The notes beneath the pieces are model-generated. The model worked only from the letters and a program-made list of their open reading frames with translations. It was not told where the DNA came from and searched no databases. DNA of 50,558 bases. Source: a virus. Positions 41,421-48,160 of this stretch are shown here, piece by piece (the first letter of the stretch is position 1; every line of letters starts with the position of its first letter). The position numbers were made by a program, and so were the translations under genes. Location of the stretch: the IMG/VR virus record IMGVR_UViG_3300047510_003405, positions 1-50,558 of that record. The stretch is one strand, 5' to 3'.

Positions 41421-42079
41421 GGGTTCTCCTTGTAGCCTTCCGGGGACCGAACGATTTCGATCTTTTCTCGGTAGCGTTTGTTGATGTAAAGGTTTGGCGC
41501 CAGGTCGGCAACCATGTCGGTATGGGTTGTAGCTACCATCAAAGTAGCCTTCATCTTGCGAGCCACCTTTTGCAAGTTGAATGCAATGACCTTGGCCGTG
41601 GTTCGATCCAATACCGCCAAGAACTCATCGCAGACCCAGACGTTTGCGCCAGACTCAATGATCTTAGCCAGGCGAAAGCGGTAGCGCTGACCATCGGAGA
41701 GTTCTTGCGGCTTGCGAACGAAAAGGTAGGCGTCGTTCAGTCCGGCGATTGATAGAAGCGTGAGCGCCTCGGCTGTATTGCTTCCAATTTGATCGATCAA
41801 GGGGCGCGTTAAATCGAGCGTTACCTCGTCAATGTCCGATATATGGTGCCCCGCTTCGGACATCTGCTTCTTCAACTCGCGCAGGGCCAGTGACTTTCCT
41901 GAGCCCGACTGCCCTGTGATGTAAACGACATCGCCTTGCTCAATCTCGACAGCCTGCTTGTCAAAGACGACAAATTCCTTGTCATCCAGGCCCAAACCGA
42001 AGGCCTCAGCGATCTCCAGCACTCGATCAGAACGATCGACTTTGCAGACGAAGCGCTTGTCCAGTACGTACTGTGTCAT
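41417..42079 (-). CDS. Stand-alone ABC ATPase, COG2401-like
   Basis: A 220-residue soluble ABC-type ATPase. Walker A GQSGSGKS at 56-63, signature LSDGQRYR at 127-134 (where transporters have LSGGQ), Walker B VWVCDEF at 147-153, and H-loop His186. The phrase RLAKIIESGANVWVCDEFLA is close to what I recall of COG2401 ATPases, which are usually fused to a GNAT domain; here the GNAT is a separate gene three positions downstream. No transmembrane partner is present, so transport is unlikely. Coupled by ATGA at both ends. Confidence 0.75.
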   Translation of the reverse strand: MTQYVLDKRFVCKVDRSDRVLEIAEAFGLGLDDKEFVVFDKQAVEIEQGDVVYITGQSGSGKSLALRELKKQMSEAGHHISDIDEVTLDLTRPLIDQIGSNTAEALTLLSIAGLNDAYLFVRKPQELSDGQRYRFRLAKIIESGANVWVCDEFLAVLDRTTAKVIAFNLQKVARKMKATLMVATTHTDMVADLAPNLYINKRYREKIEIVRSPEGYKENP

Positions 42080-42222
42080 TGACGCCTCCGAGCTCGACGC
42101 CAGTCATCGATAAAAATGCAGGCGCCTTCCCAGAGCATCAGCAGTATCAGCAGGGTAATAGCAATGCCGGGAATGGCGGACATGGCAAGCAGCCACATCC
42201 AGATTGTCGATATGCAGGTCAC
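42076..42222 (-). CDS. Small single-span membrane protein
   Basis: A 48-residue frame from the GTG at 42220-42222, overlapping the zincin stop (GTGA), with AGGAGGAG just upstream. It ends in TGA overlapping the ATPase start (ATGA), so it is coupled on both sides. A hydrophobic stretch (WMWLLAMSAIPGIAITLLIL) is followed by an Arg-rich end (WRRARRRQ), giving N-out or C-in topology. Function unknown; the perfect coupling argues it is real. Confidence 0.7.
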   Translation of the reverse strand: MTCISTIWMWLLAMSAIPGIAITLLILLMLWEGACIFIDDWRRARRRQ

Positions 42223-42590
42223 TCAGTCTCCTCCTGCGCGTTTTCGCGCTTCAGCGTTCGCAAACTCTTGGCAAACCAGCCGAATACCTTTGGATTGCTT
42301 ACCCATAGCTCGATCAGTCCATTTGTGTGTTGCGTTGTGATGTGCTCTTCTTCTGAGCCATCAGTGACGCCGTACACCCAGTTGATTGCGTGAGTCAGTT
42401 CGTGCTGAACGACGTTAATGGCACGCTGTCGGTGCAGCTTGTCGCCAAGGTAGATGCGGAACTGACCAAAATCGGTCACGCCGTCATTTCCTTCGAGTAC
42501 GGGGTACTTCTCTTCCGAACCGACAGTGACGCGAAACGTGTATTGGCCAACTCTGATCTTTCTTGGTAAGCCTATGTATACGTCACTCAT
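42219..42590 (-). CDS. Zincin-like metalloprotease
   Basis: A 123-residue protein with the zinc motif HELTH (His63, Glu64, His67) and a likely third ligand in the GSEEEH stretch (Glu81 or Glu82). The layout resembles small SprT-like or phage ImmA-like zincins. It could cut a host or phage protein. It overlaps ParB-like gene 2 by 4 bases. A copy of the dispersed operator sequence falls over its start codon. Confidence 0.7.
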   Translation of the reverse strand: MSDVYIGLPRKIRVGQYTFRVTVGSEEKYPVLEGNDGVTDFGQFRIYLGDKLHRQRAINVVQHELTHAINWVYGVTDGSEEEHITTQHTNGLIELWVSNPKVFGWFAKSLRTLKRENAQEETE

Positions 42591-43255
42591 GACTGATCCT
42601 CGTCCAGCAATTTTTGGATGAAGTCAACGAAGGCGTCTGCACCCTCGAGCCCAGTTTCTTCTTCGATTTGGGCCATAAAAGCAGCCACATGGCGCTCCTG
42701 GCTGCCTTTGATCATCTTAAAACCCAGAGCTTTGTCGATTGGAACATCTTTCGACTTCGCACTCTCGACAGTCTTTTGAGTCTCTTCTGTTTGGCGCCCT
42801 ACTTCGACCTCAATGTCATCGACAAAAGCGTTTGCATTGAATTCTCCTAAATTTTCCTCTAGGAAGGTAAGTTCCTTCTCATCAAATATGCCTTTCAAGT
42901 CATATTCGAGACCTTCGAGTTCCTTCTGCAGAATGCTGCTGTCGATGTCGCTGACTGCAACTCGGTTGTCTGCCAGGCGAGAGGCTCGAACCTGCTCGGG
43001 AGTCAGGTCGTCGCGTACCCAGACCGGAATGCGCGTCAGACCCAGCTTTAGAGCGGCCAGGCGACGGCCATGACCTTTGATGATGGTTCCGGTTGCATCG
43101 ACGACAATCGGCTGATCCCAACCGAACTCCGAGATCGATTTGGCAATCCGTTCGACCTGCTTCGAGTCGTGAATCTTGGCGTTGAGTTCGTAGGGCTTGA
43201 CCTTGTCAATGTCCCAGACGGTGATCTGGCCAGGAATGTCAGTCTTCTTTTTCAT
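42587..43255 (-). CDS. ParB-like nuclease-domain protein 2
   Basis: A 222-residue protein. The ParB N-terminal domain is clear: VWDIDKVKPYELNAKIHDSK, then GWDQPIVVDATGTIIKGHGR (box GHGRRLAALKLG) and SRLADNRVAVSDIDSS. ParB domains of this kind are often fused to DNA methyltransferases in phages; here a 90-residue acidic helical C-terminus follows instead. It could bind or nick DNA or regulate. Coupled to both neighbours by ATGA. Confidence 0.75.
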   Translation of the reverse strand: MKKKTDIPGQITVWDIDKVKPYELNAKIHDSKQVERIAKSISEFGWDQPIVVDATGTIIKGHGRRLAALKLGLTRIPVWVRDDLTPEQVRASRLADNRVAVSDIDSSILQKELEGLEYDLKGIFDEKELTFLEENLGEFNANAFVDDIEVEVGRQTEETQKTVESAKSKDVPIDKALGFKMIKGSQERHVAAFMAQIEEETGLEGADAFVDFIQKLLDEDQS

Positions 43256-43428
43256 CGTCCATTCCTCCAGAAATCTTTGAATTCCGAGATGGTCATTGAC
43301 TCCGCAGTGTCTTCTGGCTCATATTCCTCATCGTAAGGCTCAAAGTTGCAAGCATCCTCGCAGGATTCGCATTGAAAAGGGTCAAACTCTTTGTTGATGC
43401 ACTCGGCGCACTCAGGAAACTTGTCCAT
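43252..43428 (-). CDS. Small Cys-rich protein
   Basis: A 58-residue protein from the ATG at 43426-43428 (AAAGGTGATG upstream). Five cysteines occur in CAECINKEFDPFQCESCEDAC, a likely zinc or metal site, followed by an acidic stretch (EPYDEEYEPEDTAES). A longer frame starting at 43503 would overlap the ParB-like gene 1 and has no better site. Function unknown; it lies between the two ParB-like genes. Confidence 0.6.
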   Translation of the reverse strand: MDKFPECAECINKEFDPFQCESCEDACNFEPYDEEYEPEDTAESMTISEFKDFWRNGR

Positions 43429-43438
43429 GTCATCACCT

Positions 43439-44089
43439 TTAGTCGTAGAGTCCTGACAGGAGGTGAACCAGAGCATTTCCGGCATTAGAAAGTGAGTCTT
43501 CATCCGTAAACCTCTGCTCCTTCATGGTCCGCTCGATCATCTCTGTGATTTTGGCAACATCGTCTACCGGAACCTTGAAGCGCATGATTTGATGAGTCTG
43601 AACGGCTTTTGTAGCCGGCGTCTTGGGAATTTCAGCATCATCAGGTAGATCAAGGTCATCCAGCGATATGCTTACAGATGAAAAAATTGATGCGATGTCG
43701 GTTTCGGAAAACGGCATAAAGCTGGCAAGCTCTTCGGTGGAAACACCGATGTCTTCCAGCAGGCCTGCCAGCTGTAGGGTGTCGTCTGCTCCGTACCGAC
43801 CGTTGTCAACAAGCCCAATCTCTTTTGCCTTTTTGTCGTTCAGTACGCCAAGATTGACAACTGGAACCTCTTTCAACCCCAGTGACTTTGCCGCTTCCCA
43901 ACGATGCTGACCGCCAATGATCTGAAGAGTCTCATCAGGCATTTGCCGAACCACGATCGGTTTGAACATGCCAAAGCGTTTGACCGAGGCTTCGAGCTTG
44001 GCCTGGTTTTCCGGCGACACCACATTGGTGTTCCAGGGATTTGGCCGCAACTGACTCGGCGGTAGAGTTTCAACTTTGATCTTGGTCAC
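43439..44089 (-). CDS. ParB-like nuclease-domain protein 1
   Basis: First gene of the minus-strand early operon. The ParB domain reads KVETLPPSQLRPNPWNTNVV, then RFGMFKPIVVRQMPDETLQI and the box GGQHRWEAAKSLGL. The C-terminal half is helical. Two starts are plausible: GTG at 44087-44089 (no ribosome site) or GTG at 44105-44107, which would begin almost at the predicted transcription start (leaderless). I list the shorter; upstream in-frame codons to 44161 are improbable because they read through the promoter. Confidence 0.72.
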   Translation of the reverse strand: MTKIKVETLPPSQLRPNPWNTNVVSPENQAKLEASVKRFGMFKPIVVRQMPDETLQIIGGQHRWEAAKSLGLKEVPVVNLGVLNDKKAKEIGLVDNGRYGADDTLQLAGLLEDIGVSTEELASFMPFSETDIASIFSSVSISLDDLDLPDDAEIPKTPATKAVQTHQIMRFKVPVDDVAKITEMIERTMKEQRFTDEDSLSNAGNALVHLLSGLYD

Positions 44090-44099
44090 GGTATTTGTA

Positions 44100-44146
44100 T
44101 AAGTCACGACTGAGGCAACTATAATCCTTATATAAGAACTTGGCAA
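44100..44146 (-). promoter_or_regulatory. Divergent promoter region with operator
   Basis: On the minus strand: TTGCCA (44141-44146), 17 bases, TATAGT (44118-44123), a strong promoter for the ParB operon. The operator TCAGTCGTGACTTA (minus strand, 44100-44113) covers the start point. On the plus strand TATAAT (44120-44125) is the likely -10 for the helicase; the same operator lies in its -35 region, where no good -35 is seen. Confidence 0.72.
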
Positions 44147-44152
44147 CAGCCA

Positions 44153-45724
44153 ATGGAACACTCAAATCACGAGCCGGTTACGCTGGCATACAACGCCACG
44201 GTTGCAAAGCTGCATGAATCCTCAAGAGAGGTAAAGCTGCGGGTGCAATCTCTATTATCCTACAAGGTTGAAGGTGCCGAGCACACTGCCGCTTTCAAAG
44301 GCGGCAGCTGGGATGGTCGATCCAGCTTCTTTGACTTTCGGGCTGCGACTTTCCCTGCGGGCTTCGTCAACTACGTAGCGGCGCACCTGACTCGTCTAGG
44401 TCATCGAGTCAACCGCGTTCGAAAACCGCTTCCGTTGCCCCAGGGGCCAGAAAAGCCTCGAGTTGACTCGTTTCCCGACGACCCTCGCTATGACTATCAG
44501 ATGGAGACAGTCGATAGGCTGGTGAAGTACGGCTCCATGATTGCTCAGGTCGCAACGGGTGGTGGAAAGAGTCGCATCGCTCGTCTTGCCTTCATGCGCA
44601 TCAACCGCCCGACGTTGTTTCTGACGACCCGGTCGATCCTGATGTACCAGATGAAGGAAACTTTTGAGCAAGACCTTGGCATCGCTTGCTCGGTACTGGG
44701 AGACGGTCAGTTCGGCTACACTGACGCCGAAGGTCGCCAGTTTGTAAAGAAGATGAGCGTCGGCATGGTGCAAACTCTTGTCTCACGACTGGCCGAGCCT
44801 GATCCAGACGACTCCGTTGAAGAGCAGAATCGCCAGACTGCGATTCGCAACCAGACGATCAGCTTGTTGTCCAAGTTCGAGTTTGTGATCGGTGAGGAAG
44901 CCCACGAGGCGTCCGGCAATAGCTACTACGAGATTCTTCGCCACTGCAAGAACGCCCACTACCGCCTGGCCATCACCGCCACGCCCTTCATGAAGGAAGA
45001 CGAAGAGTCGAACATGCGCCTGATGGCGGCGTTCGGCTCCATCGGCATCAAGGTCACCGAGAAGATGCTGATCGATCGAGGCATTCTTGCCCGACCCATC
45101 TTCAAGATTGCCAAACTGTCTTCCAAGCCCAAGAACCTGCTGCGAGGCACACCCTGGCAAGCTGCGTACCGTCTGGGAATCGTCGAAAACGAAGAGCGAA
45201 ACAGCCTGATTGTCGCCGAGTGTCTACGAGCAGCTCGTCACCGCCTGTCGACGATGGTGCTCATCCAGCAGAAAGCCCACGGTCACAAGCTGCTTGAGCT
45301 TCTGAAAGCTAAAGGTGTTCGCGCCGCGTTCATCTACGGTGAGAACGACCAAGACGAGCGCAAGAAAGCGCTCTCTAAGCTCGCCAATGGTGAAATTCAG
45401 GTACTGATTGGTTCTACGATTCTGGACGTCGGTGTTGACGTTCCCGCTGTGGGGATGGTGATTCTTGCCGGCGGTGGTAAGGCCGAAGTCGCTCTTCGTC
45501 AAAGGGTCGGTCGCGGTCTTCGGGCCAAAAAATCCGGTCCCAACATTGCTCTGATTGTGGATTTCTTCGATGAGCACAACCGCTACCTGAAGGATCATTC
45601 GCTGCAGCGCCTGAGCATCATCAAAGGTACTGAAGGCTTTGCCGAGAACCTTCTTGCAGATGGAAGTGACTTCGACTTCGAAAAACTGGGACTTGCCAAA
45701 CAGGGGCGTGCTACAGTTGCGTAA
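44153..45724 (+). CDS. SF2 DEAD/DEAH-box helicase (UvsW-like)
   Basis: A 523-residue superfamily-2 helicase. Motif I ATGGGKS at 134-140, motif II GEEAH at 247-251 (variant of DEAH), motif III TATP at 275-278, motif VI QRVGRGLR at 450-457. The N-terminal 100 residues resemble the T4 UvsW-type DNA-binding domain (FKGGSWDGRSSFFDFRAATF). UvsW-like helicases unwind branched DNA and R-loops in phage replication and repair. No ribosome site is seen before the ATG, which lies close to the predicted transcript start. Confidence 0.85.
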   Translation: MEHSNHEPVTLAYNATVAKLHESSREVKLRVQSLLSYKVEGAEHTAAFKGGSWDGRSSFFDFRAATFPAGFVNYVAAHLTRLGHRVNRVRKPLPLPQGPEKPRVDSFPDDPRYDYQMETVDRLVKYGSMIAQVATGGGKSRIARLAFMRINRPTLFLTTRSILMYQMKETFEQDLGIACSVLGDGQFGYTDAEGRQFVKKMSVGMVQTLVSRLAEPDPDDSVEEQNRQTAIRNQTISLLSKFEFVIGEEAHEASGNSYYEILRHCKNAHYRLAITATPFMKEDEESNMRLMAAFGSIGIKVTEKMLIDRGILARPIFKIAKLSSKPKNLLRGTPWQAAYRLGIVENEERNSLIVAECLRAARHRLSTMVLIQQKAHGHKLLELLKAKGVRAAFIYGENDQDERKKALSKLANGEIQVLIGSTILDVGVDVPAVGMVILAGGGKAEVALRQRVGRGLRAKKSGPNIALIVDFFDEHNRYLKDHSLQRLSIIKGTEGFAENLLADGSDFDFEKLGLAKQGRATVA

Positions 45725-45747
45725 AAGCCACAGAAAGGTGCCGCAAC

Positions 45748-45951
45748 ATGAACCACGCTCTCGCTCTCAATGTCGGAATTCTTGCCGTTGTACTCATTGC
45801 ACTGTTTGCAACGTCCAACCCGCTGGTGCTTCTGGGAATTGCCTTTCTGAAGGACATGCCGTATGGTCTTCTGGACCAGAGTCAAGCCGAACCTGAAGAG
45901 GAAGAAGAGCCAACTGGTCGTCCCATTGGGTTCATTCGGGGAGAAGAGTAA
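45748..45951 (+). CDS. Small single-span membrane protein with acidic tail
   Basis: A 67-residue protein: a hydrophobic helix at residues 8-35 (LNVGILAVVLIALFATSNPL) followed by an acidic, Pro-containing tail (QAEPEEEEEPTGRPIGF). AAAGGTG lies upstream at a rather long distance. It follows the helicase stop by 23 bases and is probably co-transcribed. Function unknown. Confidence 0.62.
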   Translation: MNHALALNVGILAVVLIALFATSNPLVLLGIAFLKDMPYGLLDQSQAEPEEEEEPTGRPIGFIRGEE

Positions 45952-45968
45952 TAGCCTAAATTTCACTG

Positions 45969-46019
45969 TTGCTTATAACATGCAAGAGACTATACTCTTG
46001 CAATGATGCAATTTTGCAT
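45969..46019 (+). promoter_or_regulatory. Promoter with TGCAA palindromes for the small DNA-binding gene
   Basis: TTGCTT (45969-45974), 16 bases, TATACT (45991-45996). A perfect inverted repeat with arms TGCAAGAG/CTCTTGCA spans 45981-46002 and covers the -10; a second palindrome (ATGCAATTTTGCAT, 46006-46019) lies just downstream. This is the layout of an autoregulated gene. Confidence 0.7.
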
Positions 46020-46039
46020 TTGTATAACTGGAGAAAGTC

Positions 46040-46330
46040 ATGAGTGAGTCTGTCACCAACCAACCCAAGCGCTCCGCCATCGTTCTCGAAACCGAGATAC
46101 AGGAGCGAATCGCCAAACTTGCTCGCCAGAACAAGCTCTCTCAAGGGCACATCATTCTGGCGCTGCTCGAGGTCTGCGAGGGCAAGCCCGAGTTCGAAGC
46201 CGCGATCAAGGCTAAGCAAGATGCCAAGACCTCAAACAAGGTTGGCAAGACCTCCGTGCTCAAGGAACTGTCAAAGTTCTCAGCCGAAGACCTCGATCTG
46301 CTCTTGAAGGCGCTCAAAGAGCGTCAGTGA
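46040..46330 (+). CDS. Small ribbon-helix-helix/CopG-like DNA-binding protein
   Basis: A 96-residue protein. An N-terminal strand then two helices (KRSAIVLETEIQERIAKLAR, NKLSQGHIILALLEVCEG) fit a ribbon-helix-helix dimer; a Lys/Ala linker and a C-terminal helix (VLKELSKFSAEDLDLLLKAL) follow. A strong GGAG site lies 6 bases before the ATG. The TGCAA palindromes over its promoter are its probable operators. Other TGCAA palindromes to the right suggest it controls those genes too. Confidence 0.6.
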   Translation: MSESVTNQPKRSAIVLETEIQERIAKLARQNKLSQGHIILALLEVCEGKPEFEAAIKAKQDAKTSNKVGKTSVLKELSKFSAEDLDLLLKALKERQ

Positions 46331-46500
46331 GCTCTTGCCGGTGTAAGGACGCCCGCATCAAGGTCGGGCTCGGCTCTACAAAGACGCTATTCTGCACTCT
46401 GAGCTTGGCTCTATAAGGATGGTCTTTGGAGACTCGGGCCTGGCCGTATAAGGGGGTCTGGGAGAGGGTCGGAACGAGGAAGGGAGCGCTCCCGCACCGA
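46331..46500. repeat. Non-coding repeats of the (C)TCTATAAGG/TATAAGG type
   Basis: No gene is seen. The stretch contains three related words about 40 bases apart: CTCGGCTCTACAAAGACG, CTTGGCTCTATAAGGATGG and CTGGCCGTATAAGGGGG. They resemble the CTTATAGGAG repeats at 47.4 and 49.5 kb read on the other strand (CTCCTATAAG). With the AT-rich stretch that follows, this could be an iteron-like replication or control region. Confidence 0.45.
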
Positions 46501-46502
46501 TA

Positions 46503-46529
46503 GAGAAAACCTAAGACTTTGGTTTTCTC
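46503..46529. terminator. Hairpin terminator between convergent genes
   Basis: A 9-base-pair stem (GAGAAAACC at 46503-46511, GGTTTTCTC at 46521-46529), rich in T on the 3' side when read on either strand. It lies between the plus-strand DNA-binding gene and the minus-strand paralogue and may stop transcripts from both. Confidence 0.5.
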
Positions 46530-46707
46530 GATAGTATATTATCTCTTCAGGTATTTATTATATTCTCTTCGAATATATATATTCTCACAGATAAAGAATA
46601 TACCGCAGAGAATCAGAATCGCACCGATTATATATACCATGATATTACCTTTCGAATGTGGTTTATATTAGGTGCGGTATATTATATTATATACCGCACC
46701 TTATTAT
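46530..46707. other. AT-rich non-coding stretch with a 12-bp hairpin
   Basis: Markedly AT-rich compared with the rest of the window, with many ATATTC/GAATAT steps. A perfect 12-base-pair inverted repeat (AGGTGCGGTATA at 46670-46681, complement at 46690-46701) lies just after the stop of the paralogue gene and is probably its terminator. The AT-rich part could be a DNA-unwinding element; nothing proves it. Confidence 0.5.
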
Positions 46708-47286
46708 TTATACCTGATAATATGCGATTACTTGTTTTGCAATATCAGAATCGATGAAAGTAAATTCATCTTGATTCTTGCGCTTGGTAACGTTGGCGAT
46801 ATTCAAAACACGCAGCATTTGACGGGTGGATGATGCTTGAGTGGATGCGGTAGATACTGCAACAGATATTGTGCGCTTAATATCTTGCACCTTATCGAAT
46901 TCGGTATATTCGACCGATTTAGATAATGCAACAAGTGCAGACTTATTAGTAATTTCAGAATTCAATTTGACCATATTGAAGATAATCGAATTAGAATAAC
47001 CGTCAATATATGATTTAGTATTATTCGCAAGCGAATAAATCATTTTACGAATTTTCTGCAAAGCATATACTGCGATAAAATCAGAATTAGACTTTTCAGA
47101 TATTGCAATCTGCTTTGCGAGTTTATTAATATCGATTATGTGAGATACTTTGTCGATAATAATACCGGCGTTAGTATCTGAAAAGAATCTATATTCTGCG
47201 GACAGATTCTCGGCTTGGTTCGCATTGGGCGCGGAATCGATGCGGGTCTGGAGGGCGGCGAGGAGGGCTTTTTGAACCTTGTTCAT
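46708..47286 (-). CDS. Unknown protein, AT-rich paralogue A
   Basis: A 192-residue helical protein from the ATG at 47284-47286 (AAAGG upstream). It is a clear paralogue of the gene at 48599-49240: shared words include NQAE-x-LSAE, VYALQK-x-RK, FNM, EYTE and TASTQASSTR followed by ML. The last 60 residues (about 130-190) could be a winged helix (SSTRQMLRVLNIANVTKRKN, then FTFIDSD). No family is recognised. Its codons are strongly AT-rich while the paralogue's are GC-rich. Its upstream region has several TGCAA inverted repeats. Confidence 0.65.
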   Translation of the reverse strand: MNKVQKALLAALQTRIDSAPNANQAENLSAEYRFFSDTNAGIIIDKVSHIIDINKLAKQIAISEKSNSDFIAVYALQKIRKMIYSLANNTKSYIDGYSNSIIFNMVKLNSEITNKSALVALSKSVEYTEFDKVQDIKRTISVAVSTASTQASSTRQMLRVLNIANVTKRKNQDEFTFIDSDIAKQVIAYYQV

Positions 47287-47445
47287 GATGAACCTTTCAG
47301 AATCGAACACTGCAACATCGCAGTGATGCAATCATAACATGGTGGCGCATGCTGCAACCGCTTTTTTGCAGCATGTTGCAACGGCGCGACGATGAAATTT
47401 TACAATGGGGCCGATGATGTAATGGAGGGCCTCTATGGCGTGGGT
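47287..47445 (-). promoter_or_regulatory. Promoter region with TGCAA inverted repeats
   Basis: Three inverted repeats: CACTGCAACATCGCAGTG (47308-47325), CATGCTGCAA with its exact complement (47348-47357 and 47366-47375), and GTTGCAAC (47375-47382). A -10-like TATGAT on the minus strand lies between the first two. CTGCAACATCGCAG recurs exactly at 48181-48194 upstream of the next gene, so one protein probably controls both. Confidence 0.6.
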
Positions 47446-47510
47446 CTTGGGTCTTATAGGAGACCCGGGTCTTGGGTCTTATAGGAGACATCTTGGGTCT
47501 TATAGGAGAC
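47446..47510. repeat. Three exact 19-base repeats CTTGGGTCTTATAGGAGAC
   Basis: Copies at 47446-47464, 47471-47489 and 47492-47510 (spacings 25 and 21 bases). Each holds GTCTTATAGGAGAC, whose ends are inverted repeats. They are not in any gene and are related to the repeats at 49459-49534. They could bind a dimeric protein. Confidence 0.8.
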
Positions 47511-47824
47511 CCAGGATAGGGAGCCGCTATGGAAACGGCGTGGCGGTAGGGCCAGGCTATCGATAGCAGGCCGCTATGGCGGCGACGGGCCGATAGGCGG
47601 CCGCTATGGCCGCCAGGCGGGCTGGCCCGCGAGGGCGCTAGCCCTAGGAAGGCCCTCTTCGCCCTAGCCGTACTCCGAGACCGCCGTACTCCGAAAGACC
47701 CTCTTCGACCCTGCCGTACCCAAACTTCCCGAAGTCCTCTTCGGCTCAGCCGTACCCCTGGGCATCCCTAGGAAGCGAACAGCTCCAAAAGAAGCCGACT
47801 CCTGGTCGGCTTCTCATCTACCCA
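47511..47824. other. Gene-free GC-rich stretch packed with short inverted repeats
   Basis: No gene is supported on either strand. CCGCTATGG recurs three times (near 47523, 47569 and 47602); one copy lies in an inverted repeat with GGCGGCC/GGCCGCC arms at 47597-47615. GCCGTAC words and two CCTAGG sites (47643, 47767) follow. A hairpin in AGAAGCCGACTCCTGGTCGG near 47790-47812 (AAGCCGAC/GTCGGCTT) precedes the end of the next gene and is its probable terminator. Confidence 0.55.
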
Positions 47825-48160
47825 TCAAGCCGCCAAGCGAAGCCAACCAACAGGTAGGCAAAGAAACTTGGAACCGTCCACATCCACGATGTCACCTGAG
47901 GACACGCTGCGGTGACGTCCATACAGCAGCTCACGCTCCTCTTCACGACTTGGATTGTTGGTCAAGTCGAACACCTCCTCAGCAGCATCCTTGCGAAACA
48001 GACTTTCCACAATGATGCTGCCCTTGACGTACTGGTACCCACCTGCCTGTAACGTTTCCAGCGCCATGATTTCACGCTCGGCGTCAGACTTGGCGAAGTA
48101 AAACTTCCCCATGTCGTCGGTATTCAGGAGCAAAACAGAAACTCGCGAGACTTGGACCAT
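47825..48160 (-). CDS. YodL-like domain protein
   Basis: A 111-residue protein. Its C-terminal half, ELLYGRHRSVSSGDIVDVDG then FLCLPVGWLRLA, resembles the small YodL-like domain (G-R-S-L-S-V-x-D-V-V-x-x-D-G) found in plasmid and phage accessory proteins. Good GGAG and GAGG before the ATG at 48160. Unknown function; the domain often occurs with mobile-element genes. Controlled by the TGCAACATCGCA operator upstream. Confidence 0.6.
   Translation of the reverse strand: MVQVSRVSVLLLNTDDMGKFYFAKSDAEREIMALETLQAGGYQYVKGSIIVESLFRKDAAEEVFDLTNNPSREEERELLYGRHRSVSSGDIVDVDGSKFLCLPVGWLRLAA

Noticed and set aside
42580-42596. Copy of the dispersed operator at the zincin start
   Set aside because: It lies in coding overlap and no promoter boxes surround it; kept in the list of copies but not called as a regulatory site.
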